From Sulfuriferula multivorans (GTDB taxonomy: Bacteria; Pseudomonadota; Gammaproteobacteria; Burkholderiales; Sulfuriferulaceae): a DNA stretch of 48,125 bases. The notes beneath the pieces were generated by a model that saw nothing but the letters and a program-made list of their open reading frames with translations, did no database searches and was not told the DNA's origin. Where the stretch lies: assembly GCF_003851125.1 (NCBI RefSeq), contig NZ_BGOW01000008.1, forward strand, positions 1-48,125. The letters run 5' to 3'. Made by a program: the position numbers and the translations under genes. Of the stretch, positions 1 to 6,840 are shown in pieces (the stretch's first letter is position 1; every line of letters starts with the position of its first letter).

Positions 1-67
1 CGCTACGTTAAAAACGCTTCCTCATTCCTGGCCGCAGTCCGCATACGCTGCTTGGTGCTTTGGCTCG

Positions 68-577
68 CTATCTCGTGACGACACTATCTAGGGTCAGGTT
101 TTCTGTATTTGCAATGAATTCGATTAGTTGATCGTTTTGAGATTTCCCTCGAACTCGATCAAACTGTTTGGCAGTTTCTGTTTCTTTGTGAGTATTGACT
201 AAATTTTTCAACCTTCGCTTGCGGTCGTCCAGGTAATAATCTTTGCGGCTATCAGTTCTCAGGACAGCGGACAGCAATGGATTCTTCAAGCGTTTGGAAG
301 GTTTTGTGGCTGTTGTTATTGTCCTTTTTGAAAGCAGCGCGCCAATAATAAACACCATGAACTTCGTTAATGAAGCGCTGTAAGCAATGTGCCGTGGGCG
401 AAGCTCAAGGTAGCTAAGCAATTTTTCAGCGGCAAGCGGATCGCCCTCTTTGGCGCGCTCAAGCAATGCTTCAAGACGCGGTTCATGCTGCCGGTAGTAA
501 GCGCTCGTCTGCCGGTCATCAATAACGGTGAATCCGGCAGCCTCGACTATTCGCAATGCATCTTCAATCTCATTCAT
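68..577 (-). CDS. Hypothetical protein of the integrated island
   Basis: Unrecognised protein of 169 residues. The reading frame is open further upstream to 664, but I chose the ATG at 577 because a strong GAGGGGG ribosome-binding site lies 6 bases before it and the longer N-terminus has no such signal. The N-terminal third is acidic and helical (MNEIEDALRIVEAAGF). A hydrophobic stretch around residues 70-80 (FMVFIIGALL) could be one membrane segment, and the C-terminal half is basic. It belongs to a run of minus-strand island genes ending at the integrase. No function can be assigned. Confidence 0.55.
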   Translation of the reverse strand: MNEIEDALRIVEAAGFTVIDDRQTSAYYRQHEPRLEALLERAKEGDPLAAEKLLSYLELRPRHIAYSASLTKFMVFIIGALLSKRTITTATKPSKRLKNPLLSAVLRTDSRKDYYLDDRKRRLKNLVNTHKETETAKQFDRVRGKSQNDQLIEFIANTENLTLDSVVTR

Positions 578-673
578 GCGCACCCCCTCGAAGTGCCCTT
601 CATAGGGTGCCACCCCAAGCGGTGAAGGATTCCGCTTTTCGCCTGGCCGGGCTAGGGGTGGCAAGGGGTCGGA

Positions 674-979
674 CTATTCGCCCTCGTTTCTCGCACGTTG
701 TGCCAGTTCATCAGTTAATAAGCTCGCCACTCCAAGAGCAAACAATGGGTCTTGATATGCCACTCCAGTGCTGTCCACAATGCAGGATCGGCCCTTAAGC
801 ATACCGCCATATACAAGACCTATAAGCTCGCCTCGCTTTGCTTCCTGTAACAAATATTCCAGCGCGTCTATTGTGTCTTGAGATTCACGATCTTTAACCA
901 ATTTCAGACTATGAACGTTATCAGTGGGCCGATCTTTGGAAATTTGGAGCGGCGAAGATCTGTATTTTGAAGCGGCCAT
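674..979 (-). CDS. Small hypothetical protein, mobile-element type
   Basis: Protein of 101 residues. The central part (IDALEYLLQEAKRGELIGLVYGG, then a short strand pattern ending VDSTGVAYQDP) resembles small unnamed proteins often carried by prophages and islands in Betaproteobacteria; this is a remembered resemblance, not a search result. The C-terminus is a helix (ALGVASLLTDELAQRA). The ATG lies about 100 bases downstream of the next minus-strand gene upstream of it. No catalytic motif is visible. Confidence 0.55.
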   Translation of the reverse strand: MAASKYRSSPLQISKDRPTDNVHSLKLVKDRESQDTIDALEYLLQEAKRGELIGLVYGGMLKGRSCIVDSTGVAYQDPLFALGVASLLTDELAQRARNEGE

Positions 980-1029
980 GTTGTCTCTCCCATGTTTAAT
1001 CCAATACCCGCCTAGCGAGCTCTATTCCA

Positions 1030-1476
1030 TCAGGTTGCCGAATTTATCATCTGCATGATGGGCGCTTTTTGGATGGAATATATAAACCCATTTTCGCCTT
1101 TGAAAATATCGAATTCAGTGGAAGTTTCTCCGGAAATTACCTGTCCGTCATCTTTTGTAAAGGCAAAATGAATTGATGCACCGCAGGTCAGATGATCCGC
1201 TTCTGCATTCCTGCTAGAGACGTAGAAATCTGACAGATTAACTTTTGAATGCTCGGCGATTCTCTTTTTGCTCGCATCATTAAAAGAGGCTCCCATTTCT
1301 TTTTTTACCAGGTCGTCGATGTATTCATTGGCGATATTTGTGACGAGAGAACTCGTAGTTTGTTTGGTATCTGGTGACCAGCAGTTTTCCAGCTTTTGAC
1401 CCGTTGGATTGGGGGTCGAACACCCAATAAGCGCGGAAGATAAGACCAGAGCAAAACCATGTCCTAAATGATTCAT
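1030..1476 (-). CDS. Putative lipoprotein, function unknown
   Basis: Protein of 148 residues with a short signal sequence and a lipobox at the start (ALVLSSALIGC, lipidated Cys at residue 19), so it should be anchored in a membrane facing the periplasm. The mature part is polar and begins STPNPTGQKLENCW. It contains helices and beta strands and a second Cys in HLTCGASIHF. It resembles small island-borne lipoproteins without a known role. An ATG with an AAGGGGA-like ribosome-binding site (minus strand) supports the start. Confidence 0.6.
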   Translation of the reverse strand: MNHLGHGFALVLSSALIGCSTPNPTGQKLENCWSPDTKQTTSSLVTNIANEYIDDLVKKEMGASFNDASKKRIAEHSKVNLSDFYVSSRNAEADHLTCGASIHFAFTKDDGQVISGETSTEFDIFKGENGFIYSIQKAPIMQMINSAT

Positions 1477-1566
1477 TTTTATTCCCCTTGTAATTTGTAA
1501 AACGCTCAGCAGATGATGCTGTTGTGGTTACGCTGTGGCCTTTGATCTAGGCGCTGGAGGATCCGT

Positions 1567-2259
1567 TCACTTATTGCTGGTGGCAATGGCTGCTTTAGCG
1601 GACATCAGCGTTGCCCCAAGGAAGGCGGCAAACTCCGGGTCAGCCTCGCGCCTTTCTTCTGTAGCTTGCTGGTTAATTTTGGCTATAGCTGCGCTGCGCT
1701 TGGCGCTGTCAAAGTTGATCGTTCCGGATTGAATCGCACCTAAAATTTGTCCCGCTGCAATATCGAAGGCGGCGAGAAAATCGGGAGCAAGAGAATAGCC
1801 ACTCTCCTTGCCAGAGGTGGCGGCGTGGCGTATTGCTTCCAGAAACCACTCGGCACACTCTAAAATCGAGGTCCGATACTCATCGGAATTTGCAGATAAT
1901 TTGGCTAGTTCTTTGGCCTCGTTCTCGCGTATCTTCTTGAGGTTGTTTGCAATCATCTTATTCTCAGCCTCAGCGGGAGAAAATGCCTTCTGAATTACGT
2001 ATCGGTCTTTACCTCTGCGACGGATTGAGATGTGTTCGAACTTTAAATCTTGATTTCCTGCCAATAGACGCCCTTTTCCATCCTCAAAAACAATAGTAGC
2101 GGAATATTTATTGCTCGTCGGCTTCCCGGGCAGCCATTCTGATTGCACCAAGCCGGACGCTACTAAGTCAGCCTCGGTTCCTGTAAATATTCTCCCCCAG
2201 CAATACTCCATTACTTCCAAACCGTCGTATGGTTTCGCTGTATCATTCCGATTAGCCAT
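1567..2259 (-). CDS. Hypothetical protein of the integrated island
   Basis: Unrecognised soluble protein of 230 residues. The first 90 residues look like a small beta-rich domain (YSATIVFEDGKGRLLAG, FEHISIRRRGKDRYVIQ). After a charged coiled-coil-like helix (NKMIANNLKKIRENEAKELAKL) comes an alanine-rich helical C-terminal half. There is no signal peptide or membrane segment. It sits between the lipoprotein gene and the HigBA pair on the same strand. No function is proposed. Confidence 0.55.
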   Translation of the reverse strand: MANRNDTAKPYDGLEVMEYCWGRIFTGTEADLVASGLVQSEWLPGKPTSNKYSATIVFEDGKGRLLAGNQDLKFEHISIRRRGKDRYVIQKAFSPAEAENKMIANNLKKIRENEAKELAKLSANSDEYRTSILECAEWFLEAIRHAATSGKESGYSLAPDFLAAFDIAAGQILGAIQSGTINFDSAKRSAAIAKINQQATEERREADPEFAAFLGATLMSAKAAIATSNK

Positions 2260-2338
2260 GATGTAAAGCTCCTGTTTACGTTGTGGTTAGGCTGGTTTGA
2301 TGGGTTCAGCATCTTGCCAGCCGCTTTGCCTGAAACCG

Positions 2339-2626
2339 TCAGGCGGCGATCCTTTCCAGCGGCTTGATTTTCGGGCCGGGCTGTTGCTCGGCTTGCCACA
2401 GGTCAAACTGCGTTTGCATGCCAAGCCATACATCGGGGGAAGTGCCAAGCCATGCCGCAAGGCGCAAGGCCATACCCGCCGTTACTCCGGCCTTGCCGTT
2501 CAGCACCTTGGATAGCGTGACGCGGGAAACCTGCAATTCCTTTGCTGCCCTCGTGACTGTCATGCCTTCCGGCAACCATTCCCGCAACACTTCGCCGGGG
2601 TGCGCCGGGTTGTGCATTCTGCTCAT
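2339..2626 (-). CDS. higA: HigA-family antitoxin, XRE helix-turn-helix
   Basis: Antitoxin of 95 residues of the HigA/VapI type. The opening MHNPAHPGEVLREWL is a family hallmark. It is followed by the helix-turn-helix around residues 25-60 (VTRAAKELQVSRVTLSKVLNG) and the usual AGMALRLAAWLGTSPDVWL segment. Such proteins bind and inhibit the HigB RNase and repress their own promoter. An AGGAG ribosome-binding site precedes the ATG, 11 bases after the higB stop, so the two genes form the normal toxin-first operon. The antitoxin is intact although the toxin frame is broken. Confidence 0.9.
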   Translation of the reverse strand: MSRMHNPAHPGEVLREWLPEGMTVTRAAKELQVSRVTLSKVLNGKAGVTAGMALRLAAWLGTSPDVWLGMQTQFDLWQAEQQPGPKIKPLERIAA

Positions 2627-2637
2627 GTTGTGTTCTC

Positions 2638-2915
2638 CTAGTGGTAATCCAGATAATCAACCAGCTCGGCATTTTCGCCATCAAAGGCGAAGGTCATGCG
2701 CCAGTTTCCATTTACCGTCACGGAATAATGCCCGGCAAGGTTGCCTGTCAGGGCGTGCAGCTTCCAGCCTGGCGGTTCATATCATCCGGGCGCTTTGCGC
2801 TGTCCAATGTGGTCAGCAATACGCGCAGCTTTCCGGCATGGCGCGGCTGTATGCCTGCCTTGCTCCCTGTTCGGAAGAAGGCATCCAGCCCCTTGTGACG
2901 AAACGCCTTTATCAT
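2638..2915 (-). pseudogene. higB: higB toxin, frameshifted
   Basis: Reading from the ATG at 2915, the first 47 residues match the HigB/RelE-type toxin (MIKAFRHKGLDAFFRTGSK, then HAGKLRVLLTTLDSAKRPDDM). The frame then runs into a stop after a few odd residues. Shifting the frame near 2771-2778 recovers the rest of the family (PGWKLHALTGNLAGHYSV, NGNWRMTFAFDGENAELVDYLDYH) with a stop at 2638. The span is 278 bases, one short of the 279 needed for the normal 92-residue toxin, so a single base is missing. It is either a real inactivating mutation or a base-call error. Confidence 0.85.
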
Positions 2916-2975
2916 GGTTTTATTGTATGCTGTTAATTAACACTTATCAACCAAAAGGAATATAACGGGCGCACT

Positions 2976-4271
2976 TCATTGCTTCACTACACGCAAACCC
3001 GCTTGCACTGGTACAAACTCAATTCCCGCCTGCTCCAATATCCAGACTTCTATTTTGTCGTGCCACATCCGCAACAGATCCAGCGGGCGGCGGATGTAAT
3101 GCTTCTCGGCGAGGGCGCTAGGCTTATGCCCCATGATTTGCGCTGCGATTCCTGTAGGCGTTTCTACCCACTCGCACAGTGTGCCGAATGACCGGCGCAA
3201 GCCATGCAGCGATATGTGGGGAAGGCCAGCAACTTGTAATGCTCTTTGATGCGCTGCTCTCGGCTCGGCAATGTAGCCAGTGGCGGCGGTCGGGCTGCTA
3301 AATACCCACTTATTCCGGCGCGGCAGGCTGGACAACAAGTGCGCCATGTAGGGCGTCAAGGGGATAATGCGCAGCCCTTCAACCTTGTCGCGAATGGTCA
3401 TGCTGCGCCATTGAAAATCCACGTCTGTCCACTTCAACCGGGCCAGCTCTTCACGGCGGGCACCCGTCAGCAGCAGTCCCTGCAGGTATGCGGATTGCAC
3501 CGGGTTTACTTGCTGGCGGACAGCGGCGAACCAAAGCGGCAATTGCTCGCGCTGCAAACAATCATCCTTGACGGTTTTGGTAGGCATGGCATCGCGCACT
3601 TTACTGCTTTGCACAGCACCGGCCGGAACCAGTCCGGCAAGGTCTTTCTCGGCCTCCAGCCAATTCAAACAGCCGCGCAGCAGCCGGAACGACAAAGCCG
3701 CGTAGGTTGGGCGCGTTTGGGCTTCCTTGTCGAGCCAGGCGGCGATTGTCTCGCCTGAGAGGTCGGACAGCTTCACATCGAGCAACGAAGCAAGCGGGCC
3801 TGGCTCGGTCAGTCCATTGCCGCGCTTTTTCACCTCGCCACCACGCTGCGCAACTTTTAAATGATCTTTAGTATGGCGTGCGCTCCATTTGGGGCGGCGG
3901 GCTTTGATATAGTCCGGCCAAACATCGGACAGGGTAACTTGTTGGCGCTTGGCTTCGGCAAGCTTGGCAGCGGCAGCTGCGGCGCGCTCCACTTTCTGTT
4001 GGCGTGGATCTATGCCTTGATCGGTCAAACTCTTGAGCCGGGTTGCCTCGGCCTGTGCCTTGCCTACAGGCCAAGTGCGCACATCGCCTATGGTCAGTCG
4101 GAGGGTTTTGTTGTTCAAAGAGGTTTCGAAGATGAATGACTTGGCACCACCAACGGTAACGCGCAATCCTAAGCCGGGCGTTTTGCCGTCCCAATAAATG
4201 CTTTGCATCTTGCCTGGTGCGCACTGCAACTTCGCTATCAGACCGGCTGTGAAGTTTTCCCGCTTCGCCAT
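2976..4271 (-). CDS. Tyrosine recombinase (P4-type integrase)
   Basis: Site-specific integrase of 431 residues, normal length for prophage/island integrases of the P4 type. Residues 1-100 form the DUF4102 arm-binding domain (WDGKTPGLGLRVTVGGAKSF), about 115-215 the core-binding domain, and 245-400 the catalytic domain. The full catalytic set is visible: R272 (GARREEL), H356 and R359 (HGLRR), H382 (MGHKPS) and nucleophile Y392 (EKHYIRRP). It should be active. The start lies 195 bases from a tRNA-Phe 3'-end repeat, the expected attachment site for this family. Confidence 0.95.
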   Translation of the reverse strand: MAKRENFTAGLIAKLQCAPGKMQSIYWDGKTPGLGLRVTVGGAKSFIFETSLNNKTLRLTIGDVRTWPVGKAQAEATRLKSLTDQGIDPRQQKVERAAAAAAKLAEAKRQQVTLSDVWPDYIKARRPKWSARHTKDHLKVAQRGGEVKKRGNGLTEPGPLASLLDVKLSDLSGETIAAWLDKEAQTRPTYAALSFRLLRGCLNWLEAEKDLAGLVPAGAVQSSKVRDAMPTKTVKDDCLQREQLPLWFAAVRQQVNPVQSAYLQGLLLTGARREELARLKWTDVDFQWRSMTIRDKVEGLRIIPLTPYMAHLLSSLPRRNKWVFSSPTAATGYIAEPRAAHQRALQVAGLPHISLHGLRRSFGTLCEWVETPTGIAAQIMGHKPSALAEKHYIRRPLDLLRMWHDKIEVWILEQAGIEFVPVQAGLRVVKQ

Positions 4272-4291
4272 AATCCGTACCTCCAGAATTG

Positions 4292-4326
4292 CCTACACAG
4301 AGTTCCGTGTAGGGGCTGTGTAGGGG
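4292..4326. promoter_or_regulatory. Inverted/direct repeat cluster upstream of the integrase
   Basis: CTACAC at 4293-4298 pairs with GTGTAG at 4307-4312, and GTGTAGGGG occurs twice in direct orientation (4307-4315 and 4318-4326, 11 bases apart). They lie 20-55 bases upstream of the integrase start. Such clusters are typical of arm-type integrase or excisionase binding sites, which would also let the integrase repress itself. The repeats are seen; the role is inferred. Confidence 0.45.
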
Positions 4327-4458
4327 AATTATATCAACAAAGAGGAATGAAATGGAATAGTTAAATTGAGGTAAAACGAGATAACCTACTATTTTTTAAC
4401 GTTTTGTGTGATTTATCGGAATATCCATCAACACCAATAAACGCCATATCCTACTGAT

Positions 4459-4504
<46 letters not shown>

Positions 4505-4681
4505 ATTGCTGCGGCTTGATTCTAACTAAGCCGCCTCTCACTCAGTAACACCGTGACAGAAACGTGACAACTCGATCACGTTTTCCTTCGTAACAGACTC
4601 AATTCTCGATGCAGCCACCGCCGGGTATTCATCTGTGTAATTACTTGGTCAATCAGCAGCTTACGAAGCGCCGTGGCAGTT

Positions 4682-4882
4682 CTATGCTGGCGCCGCTTTC
4701 GTCCTCTTCATCACACCATATCGGTCATTTAGTTCCTTAGCGCCACCTAACAAACGAATCTCGAGGTCTCGACTTTTAGCCAACCGCTGAAGGTTGAGGT
4801 AGATGCCCTCTACAAGATCACCTATACGTGTAAGCCCAATCGCAGTAGCACACTCCAGTGACGTACGCTTGTAATCCCCGTC
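4682..4882 (-). other. In-frame continuation of the gap gene beyond its TGA
   Basis: Directly after the TGA at 4883-4885 the same frame stays open for 66 more codons to a TAG at 4682. The translation looks like real protein: DGDYKRTSLECATAIGLTRI, then GDLVEGIYLNLQRLAKSRD, LEIRLLGGAKELNDRYG and a basic tail. Its amphipathic helices are unlike a random translation. The simplest reading is that the upstream gene once continued here and now carries a nonsense mutation. A sequencing error or stop-codon readthrough are the alternatives. Confidence 0.5.
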
Positions 4883-5335
4883 TCATGGTTTCTTTGCGGG
4901 CAGCACAAGCGGCGCATCAGTATCGACACGCAGATGAAAGTAATGAGTAAGTTCAGGTTTAGTGGGATGGACGTTGTACAGAGAGAAGTCATGTGCAAAC
5001 CCACACCTTAGGGAATAAAGAGCAGAAATCTCTTGTCTTGTAAGCCCCCCAAACGTCTCAAGGGCATGAATGAACGGTGTGATCTTGCCTAGAGACTCTT
5101 GTGCCAATCCCTTCCTGGTGAGACATGTCCCAATTAGGTCGAGCAATGAGAGGTACCCGAGTGCACCCACCCATGAATCATGCTCATTATTGGGAAGCCT
5201 CTCACCCGTCACAAGATTTCGATTGGTTGCGGATCGACAATCCACAAGCCCCTTGTACAGCGAGGAAAAAAACTGGACTTCTTCGCCTCCAGTGGGAGCG
5301 GATAGAAAGTAAGTTATTGCGGCTGATTCATCCAT
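4883..5335 (-). CDS. HEPN-like hypothetical protein between two tRNA-Phe repeats
   Basis: Unrecognised mostly helical protein of 150 residues from the ATG at 5335, which has an AGGG ribosome-binding site. The frame is open up to 5515, but its first residues there (MVARGRIELPTRGF) are only the antisense of the tRNA-Phe repeat, so that start is rejected. LRCGFAHDF (R110, H115) fits the R-x4-6-H signature of HEPN RNase/toxin domains; this is a motif-level match only. It is the only gene between the two attachment repeats. The frame continues past the stop (see 4682-4882), so the product may be truncated. Confidence 0.5.
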   Translation of the reverse strand: MDESAAITYFLSAPTGGEEVQFFSSLYKGLVDCRSATNRNLVTGERLPNNEHDSWVGALGYLSLLDLIGTCLTRKGLAQESLGKITPFIHALETFGGLTRQEISALYSLRCGFAHDFSLYNVHPTKPELTHYFHLRVDTDAPLVLPAKKP

Positions 5336-5477
5336 TGAATGCCCTAGCGATAGTACTGTTGAGGAACGCCTTGCCAAAAAACCATAGCGTGACAGATCGG
5401 ATATTACCTCAGCGGCAGTGGGCGAGCGATTGCGTGCAATATATGAACAAAAACAATAAGTTATTACAATATAAAAA

Positions 5478-5516
5478 CCGCGTGTCGGCAGTTCGATTCT
5501 GCCCCTGGCCACCAAG
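5478..5516 (+). repeat. tRNA-Phe 3'-half, attachment-site copy 2
   Basis: Second perfect 39-base copy of the tRNA-Phe 3' end, in the same orientation as the one at 4466-4504 and 1012 bases away. The upstream bases do not continue into a tRNA. This is the likely outer boundary of the island, after which the chromosomal gene cluster begins. Positions 5517-5748 hold no gene or clear signal that I can see. Confidence 0.85.
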
Positions 5517-5748
5517 CAACACGCTAAAAAATAATAGCAACCGCAAGTGTCGCGTACATTCCTATCTTTTTTGTCAGAATTTCCGGCAAAACATCAACAA
5601 GCATCCCGCCTGCAAATCGCAACTCATGATTTTATTGCATCCCTGACATGGTCACTGTTATTGGTACATCGTCACGCCGCGAAATCTGATATTCCGAACA
5701 ACATAGGCCTGGGCGTCACGTCTGTAAGATGGACCGCATCATCAGCAA

Positions 5749-6501
5749 CTAGGCAATGGTACGGAACAGGAAAACCGCACCCACTATGATGCAGAGTATG
5801 CCAACGAATTTTTTAAGGATGTGGGTATCCACGATGTGAGCAATATGGGCACCGAGAAATACGCCGCCTATTTCAAAGACAATAATGAGACCGGCTGCTC
5901 CAAAATCGATGGACCCGTAACGCAAGTTGCCCAACGTGCCGGATGCAGCCCCCACAATCTGAATGACCTGGCTTACGCCGATTGCCGTGAGCGGAGAAAA
6001 GCCGGACAAGACCATCAGCGGTACGGATAGCACCGGGCCGCCCACGCCCGTCAGCCCGGAACCGAATCCGGCCACAGCGCCAATGCCCACCAATAGCAGG
6101 CGCTGTCTGTGCGGATGGCTTCCCCATGCGGCCTGCATTTCTGCACGACCGGCGCGCAGCGTATAAATACCCGCGAGGATGATAATCACGGCCAGAATCA
6201 AAGCCAGTGAGGGTGCGTTCAGTCTTGAATTTGCCCACGCGCCCAAAAAACCCGCCACTGCCGCCCCAGCACAAACCGGTTGCGCCAATTTCCAATCGAT
6301 GCTTCCCTGCCGATGAAAAAAGAGCGTGCCAGCTATCCCCGCAAAAATAAACGTGAATAACGAAGTCGCCATGCTCTGGTGGATCGCCATGCCGGTAAGC
6401 ATGGTTAATACTGAAGGAAGCAGTATCCCGCCGACACCCACCGATCCGACCAGTATTCCCACGCCAACCACCGCGAGCAATAGTGCAATGCCCCCTAACA
6501 T
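5749..6501 (-). CDS. TauE/SafE-family anion exporter
   Basis: Membrane protein of 250 residues with about eight hydrophobic segments and the two glycine-rich half repeats of the TauE/SafE family (GVGILVGSVGVGGILLPSVL near the N-terminus, GFGSGLTGVGGPVLSVPLMV near residue 150). Characterised relatives move sulfite, sulfoacetate or other small organic anions. It is the last gene of the minus-strand cluster, 37 bases after the DUF971 gene. The neighbouring sulfonate-type importer and AprA-like enzyme make export of sulfite or a related sulfur anion the best guess. The substrate is inferred from context. Confidence 0.88.
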   Translation of the reverse strand: MLGGIALLLAVVGVGILVGSVGVGGILLPSVLTMLTGMAIHQSMATSLFTFIFAGIAGTLFFHRQGSIDWKLAQPVCAGAAVAGFLGAWANSRLNAPSLALILAVIIILAGIYTLRAGRAEMQAAWGSHPHRQRLLLVGIGAVAGFGSGLTGVGGPVLSVPLMVLSGFSPLTAIGVSQVIQIVGAASGTLGNLRYGSIDFGAAGLIIVFEIGGVFLGAHIAHIVDTHILKKFVGILCIIVGAVFLFRTIA

Positions 6502-6538
6502 GCGCGCCCCTCAAACCCGGATATTGCAATAGGGAACG

Positions 6539-6838
6539 TCACGCCTCGCACTCAAGCTGTCTCAAATAGCTCCATGGAAAAATCCCGCGATCATGTCCGT
6601 CATCAAAGCCGATCTGCATCGCATACGACCCCACCGGCACAATCGAAAGGATGCGGATATCTTCCGGGCAGGGAATGTCTTCGTGCCTGGCGGTTAGTTG
6701 CCGGCAGGTGGTACAGCGACAGGCGCGCCGCAATGCAGCGTCTTTAAACCGGCTCACCAGCCCGTCACTCCAGTTGATCTCCAGTTCGCGTGATGCGGCA
6801 AGCTGTCGTATCTCGATCGGTATTGGTTCATTTGACAC
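6539..6838 (-). CDS. DUF971-domain protein
   Basis: Single-domain protein of 99 residues matching DUF971, the small domain also found at the N-terminus of gamma-butyrobetaine hydroxylase: IEIRQLAASRELEINWSDG, then ALRRACRCTTCRQL with three closely spaced Cys, and the ending VGSYAMQIGFDDGHDRGIFPW. Stand-alone members often sit near iron-sulfur cluster genes. Only 2 bases separate it from the large flavoprotein upstream, so the two are surely cotranscribed. A role in maturing that iron-sulfur flavoprotein is plausible but unproven. Confidence 0.85.
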   Translation of the reverse strand: MSNEPIPIEIRQLAASRELEINWSDGLVSRFKDAALRRACRCTTCRQLTARHEDIPCPEDIRILSIVPVGSYAMQIGFDDGHDRGIFPWSYLRQLECEA

Positions 6839-6840
6839 GA

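Noticed and set aside
5336-5515. N-terminal extension MVARGRIELPTRGF on the gap gene
   Set aside because: These residues are the antisense translation of the tRNA-Phe 3'-end repeat at 5478-5516, a known source of false protein starts. The ATG at 5335 is preferred.
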